From contig JALRGZ010000011.1 in NCBI GenBank assembly GCA_023253295.1, positions 1-13,287 on the forward strand: DNA of 13,287 nucleotides, written 5' to 3'. Both the position numbers and the translations under genes were made by a program. The stretch is from Flavobacterium sp. Lineage in GTDB: Bacteria > Bacteroidota > Bacteroidia > Flavobacteriales > Flavobacteriaceae. Under the pieces are notes generated by a model, which was not told where the DNA came from, made no database searches, and saw nothing but the letters and a program-made list of their open reading frames with translations. Shown piece by piece: positions 1 through 7,852 of this stretch (within the stretch, counting starts at the first letter, position 1; each line of letters starts with the position of its first letter).

Positions 1-356
1 TGGCCGTTTTAGAAAAAAGAGCCGGTTTCCGTTTAGGTGCCAAAGACGTTTTCCTGAACATCACCGGAGGAATTACCGTTGATGATCCTGCTATCGACTT
101 GGCTGTAGTAGCCGCCATTTTATCTTCTAACGAGGATATTCCGGTAGATAAAGGATTCTGTTTTGCGGGCGAAGTAGGTCTTTCAGGTGAAATCCGTCCG
201 GTGAATCGTGTAGACCAACGCATTCAGGAAGCCGAAAAATTGGGATTCTCCACTATTTTTGTTTCCAAATACAATAAAATAACCCTGAAAAATACAGGCA
301 TAAAAATCGAATTAGTCGCTAAAATTGAAGATGTAGCGAGTATGCTTTTTGGGTAA
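1..356 (+). CDS. radA: DNA repair protein RadA, C-terminal part (5' end outside window)
   Basis: This is the 3' end of RadA (Sms), a RecA-like ATPase that helps process recombination intermediates in the cytoplasm. The open frame enters from the left edge (codons start at position 3) and ends in TAA at 354-356. The visible residues are the Lon-protease-like C-terminal domain. They include the conserved stretch DVFLNITGGI, then DPAIDLAV, a serine pair in ILSSNED, and the family signature GEVGLSGEIRPV, followed by EAEKLGF. The N-terminal zinc finger, Walker A and KNRFG motif would lie upstream of the window. An internal ATG at 99 is not the start, because homology runs upstream of it without a break. 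The gene converges on the minus-strand response-regulator gene, with a hairpin between them. Identification rests on recognised family motifs and is secure. Confidence 0.96.
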   Translation, partial: AVLEKRAGFRLGAKDVFLNITGGITVDDPAIDLAVVAAILSSNEDIPVDKGFCFAGEVGLSGEIRPVNRVDQRIQEAEKLGFSTIFVSKYNKITLKNTGIKIELVAKIEDVASMLFG

Positions 357-375
357 TTTAACGTAATCGTATACA

Positions 376-408
376 ACAGCTAACAGGTTTTTGAAACCTG
401 TTAGCTGT
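376..408. terminator. Perfect 15-bp hairpin between convergent radA and LytTR regulator genes
   Basis: Positions 376-390 and 394-408 are exact reverse complements with a TTG loop. The hairpin lies 19 bp after the radA stop and 4 bp after the stop of the minus-strand regulator gene, the usual place for a shared bidirectional terminator. Neither side has a long U tract, so it could instead be a dispersed palindromic unit that blocks 3' exonucleases. Confidence 0.55.
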
Positions 409-412
409 AAAT

Positions 413-1177
413 TCAAATATTCATCCACTCTTTAATCTGAGCATTATAACTTCTCCCTGAAGTCACAGTTGTTTTTCCAATATTATTCAAGGTAATAACA
501 AAACGACTGTTAAAATACTTTTGAACTTCAATTACATGATTTTTATTCAGAATAACCGAACGGTGAACTCTTATAAAATCCTTCGGAAGTTTCATTTCCA
601 ATTGTGAAAGTGACTGCTCTACAAGATGATTTTCTTTGTTAGTATAAACCGTAACATATTTTTCATCAGCTTCAAAATGGGTTACCTCATCCAGTTTTAT
701 AAACAAGAGTTTGTCTCCTTTTTTCACCGTTATTGAAGTCATTTTCTTTTCTTCTTTCTGCTGATAAAACGCCTTTAAAACCGACATAATATCAGACGAT
801 GAAAGATGCGTTTTCAAACTACTCAATTTCTCAACAGTTTGTTGCAAGCGTTCCAAACGGACTGGCTTTAACAAATAATCAATACTATTGGTTTCAAAAG
901 CTTTCAAAGAATAATGATCATAAGCCGTACAGAAAATCACTATCGGTATTTTGTCTAATTGTTCTAGTACTTCAAAACCATTGAATCCCGGCATTTCAAT
1001 ATCCAAGAATATGACATCAGGCTGCAATTGATTAATTTTTTTCACAGCTTCCATACCGTTTTTGGCTTCATCAAGTACCCGGAAAGTATCCGAAAAATGT
1101 TCCAGTAATTTTTGCAAACGCGCTCTTGCAGGCGGTTCGTCATCAATGATTAAAGTGGTGTAGGCTTTATTTTTCAT
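413..1177 (-). CDS. LytTR-family response regulator (LytR/AlgR type)
   Basis: This 254-residue cytoplasmic DNA-binding response regulator pairs with the adjacent sensor kinase. Residues 8-120 form a CheY-like receiver: the acidic pair D12/D13 (IIDDEPPAR), phospho-acceptor D59 in VIFLDIEMPG, T84 in FCTAYD and K104 in LLKPV are all present, so it should be phosphorylatable. Residues 147-254 form a LytTR DNA-binding domain, with a typical FEADEKYV segment and the FIRVHRSVILN motif that carries the conserved basic residues. Length and domain order are normal for the family. The ATG at 1175-1177 lies within the last codons of the kinase gene (11-bp overlap), which suggests translational coupling. 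LytTR regulators usually bind paired direct repeats upstream of target promoters. No target can be assigned here, so no specific gene symbol is justified. Confidence 0.93.
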   Translation of the reverse strand: MKNKAYTTLIIDDEPPARARLQKLLEHFSDTFRVLDEAKNGMEAVKKINQLQPDVIFLDIEMPGFNGFEVLEQLDKIPIVIFCTAYDHYSLKAFETNSIDYLLKPVRLERLQQTVEKLSSLKTHLSSSDIMSVLKAFYQQKEEKKMTSITVKKGDKLLFIKLDEVTHFEADEKYVTVYTNKENHLVEQSLSQLEMKLPKDFIRVHRSVILNKNHVIEVQKYFNSRFVITLNNIGKTTVTSGRSYNAQIKEWMNI

Positions 1178-3176
1178 TAAGAATTTCTTTTATCTGAATC
1201 GTAATTTCTTTTTGAGGTTGGTTATGCCAGCTTATCTCAGCTTTTTCTCCGTAAGTTAATTTGAGTAAATCATAAACAGTTTGCAACCCATGACCACTAA
1301 CTAAACCTTCTGGAAAATCGGAACCGTTATCCTGAACCGAAATCAAAATACCATTGTCTTTTCTACTTACTTTCAGCATTATTTTTCCTTGTCCTTCAAT
1401 TTTAGAAATGCCATGTTTTATAGCGTTTTCGACCAAAGGTTGCAAAATAAACATCGGAATTTCCACCTTTAATAAATCGGGATCCACATCGATATTGAAA
1501 TCTAATCGGTCACCAAAACGGATTTGTTCAATTTCTAAATAATTCTGAACCAAGCTCAATTCATCGTCCAAGGTATTTACTTTTTTGCCTTTTCGGTTAA
1601 TACTGTGTCGAAATAAATCCGACAAGGACAACGCCATTCTTTCGGTTTTATCAGCATCTGTATGGGCTAAACTGGCAATGGAATTTAAAGCATTATACAA
1701 AAAATGCGGATTAATTTGCGATTGCAATACTTTGACTTCGGCTTCTGCTTTCGCTTCTTGCAAACGGCTCAATTCTAGGTCTTTTTCTTTAACTAAAGAC
1801 TCCGAAAAATGATTCAAATACAATAATAATCCTCTTCCAATTGCTAATCCTGCTGAAAAAAATACATAAGGTAAGATAAAAACAAGAAATCCGTGTCTAT
1901 CTGATTCTAAAAATATTAAAGCAAGCGGTACAATAAAACTAACAAAAGTAAAAATAACTTTCAGAATCAATTGATAACTAAAATTTTCATTGTTTTTAAA
2001 ACTTATTTTTTCTAATCCCCATAACACAAAGGAAATTAACGAAGCAAATAAAACTGGTGCTATTAATAGAGAAAAAAGAGCATTCCACCAACTAACAGAA
2101 ACTCTAAAATCTGTCATCAATTTATGAAAATTACTAAAACTTATAAAAGACATTAGTATAATGAAAATTGGAAATAAGTAATTAAGATAATTACACTTAA
2201 ATTTTCGGTTTTGAAAGTAACTGAACATTAAAACATAAACCACTAAACCTAAAGCGATAATAATCCCCCAAACTTTAAACTCGTGCATTTTTTTATTGGT
2301 AAAACTACTTGCATATCGCCAAGGATAATTGGCATACATATAGGTTTCAAATTGCTCTATAAAATCATCCGAATACAGTTTTTGCAATAAAAATTTATCA
2401 CTTTCTGTAAATTTTGAATTTTCAGGATTGTGTCGAGCAGACCTAAAAACACTATTTACATTCTCTTTCCCATAGGTGACAGGAATAAAATTAGCATCTT
2501 GAATATAACAAAGCGACCTTAACAATTCATATTGTATGTACGTTTTCCGTTCATTGTAGGATATCTCTTTATTAATATCAAATGAAATAGAAATCGGCTT
2601 ATAAATATTTTGTGATTTTGAATCAAAAACTTCTCTTGTTATTGTCCCAATTTCATTTGACAATCGATAATCTATATTTCTTTCAGAATCTACCTTAGGA
2701 GGCATAAGGTACCATATGTGCTTTTCAGATTCAGATCTATTGTCAACTCCTGAACTTTTGTAAAAACCCAACTCAGTTGTTGATCTTGACAAGTCCCATA
2801 AAGAGATTCCTTTGTATTCTTTGTTATAACCATTACGTAAAGCAATGTCAAAAGATACTCCAGTAAAATCATCAAAGAAATCAACAGTTTTATTCGGAAT
2901 AACCGTTCGTAATTCCCTAATAATTTCATTTACAATTAGACTGTCTTGTTTTGAGGCGTATTTTAGCGATATAAGTATTGGCCCTTCACGCTTATATACT
3001 GTTTCAGTTTCTCCATCAAACAATCTGTCTTTTATATATTCCCAGTTTTTATTGTATTGATTGGGATTATTACTTTTATCGTTTGCTATATTTATATTCA
3101 ACGATGTATCATTTTTAGAAACGAGAATCGAACTTGTAACTACCAAAATTAGGATTGATGCGATAAGTTTTTTCAT
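1167..3176 (-). CDS. LytS/YehU-type sensor histidine kinase with large extracytoplasmic domain
   Basis: This is a 669-residue membrane sensor kinase. An N-terminal hydrophobic segment (about 4-20) acts as signal or anchor. A large extracytoplasmic region (about 24-300) follows, then about five membrane segments (302-320, 332-350, 366-387, 402-424, 429-453), a short coiled coil (458-485) and the catalytic region. The His_kinase module has phospho-acceptor H491 in SQINPHFLYNALNSI, an N box QPLVENAIKHG with N584, and G boxes at D616-G618 and G628-G630, so all key catalytic residues are present. The extracytoplasmic domain contains YELLRSL (216-222), then NSVFRS and SDKFLLQKLY. This order resembles DUF2927 zincin-like domains, but the HExxH histidines are replaced by Y216 and R220. 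The stop overlaps the start of the partner regulator. The signal sensed is unknown, and the domain assignment is inferred from motif order only. Confidence 0.92.
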   Translation of the reverse strand: MKKLIASILILVVTSSILVSKNDTSLNINIANDKSNNPNQYNKNWEYIKDRLFDGETETVYKREGPILISLKYASKQDSLIVNEIIRELRTVIPNKTVDFFDDFTGVSFDIALRNGYNKEYKGISLWDLSRSTTELGFYKSSGVDNRSESEKHIWYLMPPKVDSERNIDYRLSNEIGTITREVFDSKSQNIYKPISISFDINKEISYNERKTYIQYELLRSLCYIQDANFIPVTYGKENVNSVFRSARHNPENSKFTESDKFLLQKLYSDDFIEQFETYMYANYPWRYASSFTNKKMHEFKVWGIIIALGLVVYVLMFSYFQNRKFKCNYLNYLFPIFIILMSFISFSNFHKLMTDFRVSVSWWNALFSLLIAPVLFASLISFVLWGLEKISFKNNENFSYQLILKVIFTFVSFIVPLALIFLESDRHGFLVFILPYVFFSAGLAIGRGLLLYLNHFSESLVKEKDLELSRLQEAKAEAEVKVLQSQINPHFLYNALNSIASLAHTDADKTERMALSLSDLFRHSINRKGKKVNTLDDELSLVQNYLEIEQIRFGDRLDFNIDVDPDLLKVEIPMFILQPLVENAIKHGISKIEGQGKIMLKVSRKDNGILISVQDNGSDFPEGLVSGHGLQTVYDLLKLTYGEKAEISWHNQPQKEITIQIKEILNEK

Positions 3177-3181
3177 AATTT

Positions 3182-3227
3182 GTGGGTTGGTTAAATTATT
3201 TTAAGCAAATGAACGAATCAAACCCAC
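3182..3227 (-). promoter_or_regulatory. Inverted repeat in the leader of the sensor-kinase gene
   Basis: GTGGGTT at 3182-3188 is matched by AACCCAC at 3221-3227, enclosing 32 bases. The repeat ends 5 bp upstream of the kinase start codon. Inside it, on the minus strand, is TTCATTTG (plus 3205-3212), a one-mismatch match to the Bacteroidetes -7 box TAnnTTTG. This could be an operator around the promoter or a leader hairpin. The support is modest because the arms are only 7 bp. Confidence 0.3.
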
Positions 3228-3296
3228 TTGAAAAAACATTTTTCCGACGAACTGCAATTTAGAATAATTAATTGCATTTTGTAAAAGTATAACCAC

Positions 3297-3333
3297 AAAA
3301 AAACCCAACAACTTTAAAAATATTGTCGGGTTT
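3297..3333 (-). terminator. Factor-independent terminator of the M28 peptidase operon
   Basis: The arms at 3301-3311 and 3323-3333 form an 11-bp stem. On the minus strand its one irregular pair is a G-U, while on the plus strand it would be an A-C mismatch, so it is built for leftward transcription. A run of seven U residues follows directly (plus-strand A at 3297-3303). It lies about 170 bp past the peptidase stop codon. Confidence 0.75.
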
Positions 3334-3348
3334 ATCATCTAATAAACT

Positions 3349-3503
3349 TTTAACCCAAATTCCGCATTAAAAAAAGCGGAATCGATAAAGTAAATCTAAT
3401 CAATGTTTTAGTAAAACATTGAAGAATTTCTAAATCGGGGTTAACCCTTATGGAATCATTGGCGCCTTATTATCATAACTTCCAATGATTAATTCGGGTT
3501 TAA
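3349..3503. repeat. Hairpin-rich intergenic element with imperfect inverted ends
   Basis: This element fills most of the non-coding gap at 3177-3504. Its ends, TTTAACCCAAATT (3349-3361) and AATTCGGGTTTAA (3491-3503), are inverted copies matching at 11 of 13 positions. A third related motif, AATCGGGGTTAA, sits at 3433-3444. Inside are four hairpins: ATTCCGC/GCGGAAT (3359-3382), an 11-bp-armed palindrome centred on G3411 (3400-3422), the palindrome GGGTTAACCC (3438-3447), and a 9-bp stem AATCATTGG/CCAATGATT (3454-3490). It lies between the peptidase stop and the operon terminator, so it would be transcribed as 3' UTR. It may be a miniature mobile or REP-type element, or a structured RNA. Copy number elsewhere in the genome is not known. 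Confidence 0.5.
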
Positions 3504-3504
3504 T

Positions 3505-5907
3505 TTAATTAATACTATCAACAACAGAGACTTTTTCAACTCTAACTGGTTTCACATATTTCATTTTTGGCACAACAATCGGAACAGAATCCTGAACCAC
3601 TTTCCTTGGACTTGGACGAATGGCTTTTTTTATTGCTATCGCATCGTTTAACACAAAAGGCGTTGGCATCATCCAGTCGGCACGTTTACGAATGTTAAAC
3701 ATTGAATTTTCTAATAAATCAAAAGAACTTTCTAACAGCTGCATGTCTAAAACCGTAGTCGCGTTGACATTAAATTCTAAAACCAAGGGATCATTATCCA
3801 CCACATAATAACTTAATAACTTCTTCCCTTCTCTTTCATAAATTCTCGCTTTTTGCTCTAAATGAGAAACTCCATTAGCCCTGATATTGTACAAATCCAT
3901 CTTTTCATTGGCAAATATATCGTAGCGATTTACTTTCCGATTGGGTGAAATTCGAATCTTCAAATAACGCTGACCATCCGAAATACTATCCGTTAAAAAA
4001 TCAATTGTGGGTTGCTTAATCTTTTTTATTGGAGCTGGAGCAGCAAAAGTAAACTGACTGTTGTATTTACTAAAAAGTGGAATAGCCTCCAGTCCTTTAG
4101 GTGGCTGCGGATTTTCACCTAAATAATTCTTAGTCCAGGAATCCAAATTAGTATCATAGGTCAACCATTGGGCGGAATTAGTATCTGCATCATAGAGATA
4201 CACCAAACTATTCGATTTAGCCTTTCCTTTTTCATATTCGGATTCGGTGTGCGCTTTCGCAAAAAAACCAATGGAAGCCAAAAGAAAAAGTACAGACCAG
4301 GTTCCTTTTTGAACAAAATTCCCAAAAACCGGCAAAAGCAATCCAAAACAAAGCGCTGTAAGAATAGCACTTCCAAACAATATTTTAAGTCCTAAACCTA
4401 TTGGAAACATCTCAATAAAAGGTGCCACTATCAATAATGTAGGCACACAAAAAATCAGATTTAAAATAGGGCTATATTTTTGAGTAAGAATGTAAAATCC
4501 AAAAGCAAAAATCCCAAAATAAACTGGAATAATTAAAAAACCAGCGCCTTGTAAACCAAAGGCAATTCCCGCATTAAGCAACAACCAAATGAATAATGGT
4601 GCTACATAATGATTGGCGCTGATTTTATTTGGAGCAAAAAAGCGATAAAACACAAAACAAATAGCTAAGCTTAACAAAACAAAAGCAGCTATATAAGCAT
4701 GTCCATTATAGGTAAATCCATTGAGTAAATCGTTGTATTGCGGATAAACTTGTAATAACATTTTCCAACCTAGAAAAGTAATCAATCCTGCTGAAAACAG
4801 AGAACCTAAAAACGGAACAAAACCTGAAAGCATTTTTTGAACAGTAAGTATTCTTTTGGCAATTCCTAAAAAAATAAAGAAAAGAAATAAAACAAAAGCA
4901 ATAATCAACATTGGTAGTATCCAACTAAAAGGATAACTAATAAAATTAAAAGGAATCGTAAAATATACCTTATCTTCTATTGTCTGGACACTATTCAAAT
5001 TAATATCAGAAAAGTAACTTAGCAAAGGCATCAGATAAGAACCCTGATGTGCTAATGAATTAACATCCAAATGTTGTACATCATCCTGAGCCGTGTGATA
5101 ATTATAATGCCCATCAATAAAAGCAAAATTAAATCCTTGGATTTTTCCTTGTTCTCTAAAAACAGTTAAATCGGTATCGTTAGGAAGCATTTTATAAATA
5201 CTATACATTAACGAATTAGAAACTGCAAAATTAGGATTAGCAGCTGCAAAATTTTCAACCATTCCGGCATTTCCATTGGTCGTTTCCATCAGCATATAGC
5301 TTGGTCCTGAGGTACCTCTGGCTTCAAAATTCAAAACCAAACCTACTTCTTTTGCCCATTGATGTTGTGTTACAAAGAGAGCCGCACCGTTCAAACCTAA
5401 TTCTTCAGCATCGGTAAAAAGAATAATAATATCATTTTTGTGTGGCACTTTAGCATACAAAAATGCACGAACACTTTCCAGAATAGTTGCTACTCCTGCA
5501 GCATCATCACCAGCTCCTTTTGAAGCCGAATGCGGCGCACTGTCATAATGCGAAAGCAATAACAAAGCTTTACCATTTCCGCTTCCTTTTATTCTGGCAA
5601 TAATATTGTGTGATTTGGTTAAATTACCCCAATCGGTTAAGGTGTATCCATCCTGAAATTGAGCCTCAAGCCCTAATTTAGTCAATTCATATTGCAGATA
5701 ATTAGCTACTTGATTATGATAGCCAGAACCTACAAAATGTGGTTTTTGACTCATTTTTTTAACATGAACCAAAGCTCTTTTTGTTGAAAATTCGGCTAAG
5801 GGTTTTTCATCATTCACTGTCCAAAGTGGCATCAAACTGAGATATACAAAAGCGAGAACTCCTGTAAAAAACAGCACGGCTACAATGGAGGATAAATCTT
5901 TTTTCAT
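3505..5907 (-). CDS. Membrane-anchored M28 family zinc aminopeptidase
   Basis: This is an 800-residue exo-metallopeptidase resembling the M28 branch that includes eukaryotic ERMP1. Residues 6-26 are an N-terminal membrane anchor, and residues 55-305 form the peptidase domain. The co-catalytic zinc ligands are all visible: H120 in SHYDS, D134 in GAGDDAAG, the E168/E169 pair in DAEELG, E195 in NFEARG and H271 in YHTAQD. D122 follows the first histidine, as expected. About eight membrane helices span 329-551, and a soluble C-terminal domain of about 240 residues should face the same side as the peptidase domain. I prefer the start MKKDLSS at 5907. The frame is open to an ATG at 5964, but that would add 19 charged residues before the membrane anchor and overlap the upstream gene. 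It is the last gene of a three-gene operon. Substrates are likely peptides at the cell surface or periplasm, which is inference. Confidence 0.92.
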   Translation of the reverse strand: MKKDLSSIVAVLFFTGVLAFVYLSLMPLWTVNDEKPLAEFSTKRALVHVKKMSQKPHFVGSGYHNQVANYLQYELTKLGLEAQFQDGYTLTDWGNLTKSHNIIARIKGSGNGKALLLLSHYDSAPHSASKGAGDDAAGVATILESVRAFLYAKVPHKNDIIILFTDAEELGLNGAALFVTQHQWAKEVGLVLNFEARGTSGPSYMLMETTNGNAGMVENFAAANPNFAVSNSLMYSIYKMLPNDTDLTVFREQGKIQGFNFAFIDGHYNYHTAQDDVQHLDVNSLAHQGSYLMPLLSYFSDINLNSVQTIEDKVYFTIPFNFISYPFSWILPMLIIAFVLFLFFIFLGIAKRILTVQKMLSGFVPFLGSLFSAGLITFLGWKMLLQVYPQYNDLLNGFTYNGHAYIAAFVLLSLAICFVFYRFFAPNKISANHYVAPLFIWLLLNAGIAFGLQGAGFLIIPVYFGIFAFGFYILTQKYSPILNLIFCVPTLLIVAPFIEMFPIGLGLKILFGSAILTALCFGLLLPVFGNFVQKGTWSVLFLLASIGFFAKAHTESEYEKGKAKSNSLVYLYDADTNSAQWLTYDTNLDSWTKNYLGENPQPPKGLEAIPLFSKYNSQFTFAAPAPIKKIKQPTIDFLTDSISDGQRYLKIRISPNRKVNRYDIFANEKMDLYNIRANGVSHLEQKARIYEREGKKLLSYYVVDNDPLVLEFNVNATTVLDMQLLESSFDLLENSMFNIRKRADWMMPTPFVLNDAIAIKKAIRPSPRKVVQDSVPIVVPKMKYVKPVRVEKVSVVDSIN

Positions 5908-5929
5908 TTGAGGTAGATTGGGAGGGTTT

Positions 5930-6277
5930 TTAATTGTCTTTTTTGACAAGGATATACATATCATTTTCTAATAACATATAACCTTGATCATATAAGAAAT
6001 AGTATGTATTTCCAGTTTTTGTTTTCAAAATATTGGTAAAAAAATCAAAATCGAAACCTTTACTAAGTAATTTGGTTCTTGATGTTTTTGATTTTCCATC
6101 CGTATTGAGTTCGACAAGAATGCGATAATTTTTGCGTAATTTGTTATTGATATTACGCATAATATTATTACTATCCTTATTCATCTTGTTATTATAGGCA
6201 TTCCGACAGCCATCACTGCAAAATTTTTTGTCTTCACGACCTACAATTTTTTCACCACATTCTAAACAGCTTTTCAT
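5930..6277 (-). CDS. Small zinc-ribbon protein of unknown function
   Basis: This 115-residue protein begins with a four-cysteine zinc-ribbon motif, CLECG (C4, C7) and FCSDGCRNAYNNK (C20, C24). The pattern CxxC-x12-CxxxC is widely seen in small metal-binding proteins. Residues 30-115 are basic then mixed, with no membrane segment, and end in repeated aromatic residues (YYFLYDQGYMLLENDMYI). It starts 3 bp after the stop of the GNAT-nitrilase gene and ends 22 bp before the preferred peptidase start, so the three genes are probably translated from one message. The zinc site suggests nucleic-acid or protein binding. No catalytic residues are evident and no specific function can be assigned. The start is the only methionine before the zinc motif. 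Confidence 0.82.
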   Translation of the reverse strand: MKSCLECGEKIVGREDKKFCSDGCRNAYNNKMNKDSNNIMRNINNKLRKNYRILVELNTDGKSKTSRTKLLSKGFDFDFFTNILKTKTGNTYYFLYDQGYMLLENDMYILVKKDN

Positions 6278-6280
6278 GGG

Positions 6281-7831
6281 CTAATTTTTTAATTTTTTGA
6301 TTCGATACAAATCGTGACGACGGTCTTTTAATATATTCACACTTCCGTGTTCGTGTAATTCTTTGAGTAAATCTAAATCGACATCTACTATCAAAGTCAT
6401 TTCGGTATTGGGAGTGGTTTCGGCTTTAATACCATTACTTGGAAAAGCAAAATCCGAAGGGGTAAAAACAGCCGTTTGTGCGTACTGGATATCCATATTG
6501 TTTACTCTTGGCAAATTTCCCACACAACCTGCAATCGCCACATAACATTCGTTCTCGATAGCTCTGGCCTGCGCACAATGTTTTACACGAGTATAACCAT
6601 TTTGCGTATCAGTCAGGAAAGGAACAAACAAGATATTCATCCCTTCATCAGCCATTAATCGGGACAGTTCCGGAAATTCGACATCATAACAAATCATAAT
6701 TCCTATTTTCCCACAATCAGTATCAAATGTTCGGATAGTATTTCCTCCGGTTATACCCCAATGAAAAACTTCATTGGGAGTAATATGAATCTTAGTATAG
6801 GTTTCATACGTACCATCTCTTTTGCATAAAAAGCCACTATTATACAAAACACCATCTACAAGTGTTGGCATACTACCTGTGATGATATTAATATTATAAG
6901 AAATAGCAAATTCCTGAAATCTTTTTCGAATCGGTTCAGAATATTTAGCCAATTCCCGAATCGCATCAGCCTCAGACAAATGGTTGTAGTCAGCCATCAA
7001 TGGAGCAATAAACAATTCCGGAAAAACAGCAAAATCACTTCCATAACCCGATACGGCATCAATAAAAAATTCCGACTGCTCAAACAAAGCTTCCAAATCT
7101 TTAAGCGGACGCATTTGCCATTGAATCAAACCCAATCGAATAACACTTTTGGTCGTATTAATAATTTGCGGACTTTCATCATAATAAATATTATTCCACT
7201 CTAACAAAACGGCAAACTGTCTGGACTTCCTGTCGCCTTCCAGATAGTTTCTCATCACTCGCATTACGTGAAACTCGTTACTCAACTGAAAGGATAAAAC
7301 AGGATCGTGTATTTCTTTTCTTCTTACTTTATCAATATAGACTTTTGGAGTAAGCTCATTAGAATATTTCCCATAATTAGGAATTCGGCCGGCAAACACA
7401 ATGGATTTTAAATTTAGTTGTTCGCAAATTTCCTTTCGGGCATCATATAAACGACGTCCTAAACGCAATCCACGATACTTGGGCACTACAAAAACATCTA
7501 TTCCGTATAATACTTCTCCATCAGACGTATGTGTCGAAAAGGTATAATCACCTGTAATCTTAGCATAGTCATGGTTTGTTTCTACTAAACTTTCTTTGAC
7601 GATTAATGATAAAGCAGCGCCTACCACTATATCATCTACCAGAACAACCAATTGTCCTTCAGGAAAAATTTTGAGTAATTTTTTTATATCCGATTCCCTC
7701 CAATATCCATCTACCATTTCGGGATAGGACTCAATCATGGACTTTTTTAAATCTTTATAATCTTGAATTTGTAGATTGCGTAGTTCGACTTTGTTGATTT
7801 CTGCTTGCATAAACTCATTGATTTTCTGCAA
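6281..7831 (-). CDS. Bifunctional GNAT N-acetyltransferase / carbon-nitrogen hydrolase
   Basis: This is a 516-residue fusion enzyme. Residues 15-215 are a GNAT acetyltransferase domain: FVVPKYRGLRLGRRLYDARK (114-133) carries the R/QxxGxG/A acetyl-CoA pyrophosphate loop at 120-127. Residues 230-510 are a nitrilase-superfamily amidase domain with the complete catalytic set: E272 in FPELFI, K347 in YTKIHI, E354 in NEVFHWG and C381 in MICYDVEFPE. The same architecture and nearly the same length occur in Bacillus subtilis YhcX. The likely chemistry is hydrolysis of a small amide and acetyl transfer to an amine, perhaps on the same substrate, but the substrate is unknown. It is the first gene of the operon with the zinc-ribbon and M28 genes and is divergent from ssb. 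A second methionine at residue 8 is an alternative start. Confidence 0.94.
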   Translation of the reverse strand: MQKINEFMQAEINKVELRNLQIQDYKDLKKSMIESYPEMVDGYWRESDIKKLLKIFPEGQLVVLVDDIVVGAALSLIVKESLVETNHDYAKITGDYTFSTHTSDGEVLYGIDVFVVPKYRGLRLGRRLYDARKEICEQLNLKSIVFAGRIPNYGKYSNELTPKVYIDKVRRKEIHDPVLSFQLSNEFHVMRVMRNYLEGDRKSRQFAVLLEWNNIYYDESPQIINTTKSVIRLGLIQWQMRPLKDLEALFEQSEFFIDAVSGYGSDFAVFPELFIAPLMADYNHLSEADAIRELAKYSEPIRKRFQEFAISYNINIITGSMPTLVDGVLYNSGFLCKRDGTYETYTKIHITPNEVFHWGITGGNTIRTFDTDCGKIGIMICYDVEFPELSRLMADEGMNILFVPFLTDTQNGYTRVKHCAQARAIENECYVAIAGCVGNLPRVNNMDIQYAQTAVFTPSDFAFPSNGIKAETTPNTEMTLIVDVDLDLLKELHEHGSVNILKDRRHDLYRIKKLKN

Positions 7832-7852
7832 TATACAAAAAATACTATCCGT

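Noticed and set aside
2690..2929. 79-residue alternative minus-strand frame within the kinase gene.
   Set aside because: It is out of frame within a clear kinase reading frame that is continuous through the region, and it has no promoter or recognisable motif.
3349..3503. Possible insertion sequence or CRISPR fragment, because of inverted ends and repeated motifs.
   Set aside because: There is no transposase frame and no evident target-site duplication. The repeated motifs are not evenly spaced around unique spacers, so neither call is supported.
4161..4924. Short open frames on both strands inside the M28 peptidase gene.
   Set aside because: They are rich in phenylalanine, cysteine or lysine, show no family features, and overlap the membrane-helix coding region, where low-complexity DNA leaves other frames open by chance.
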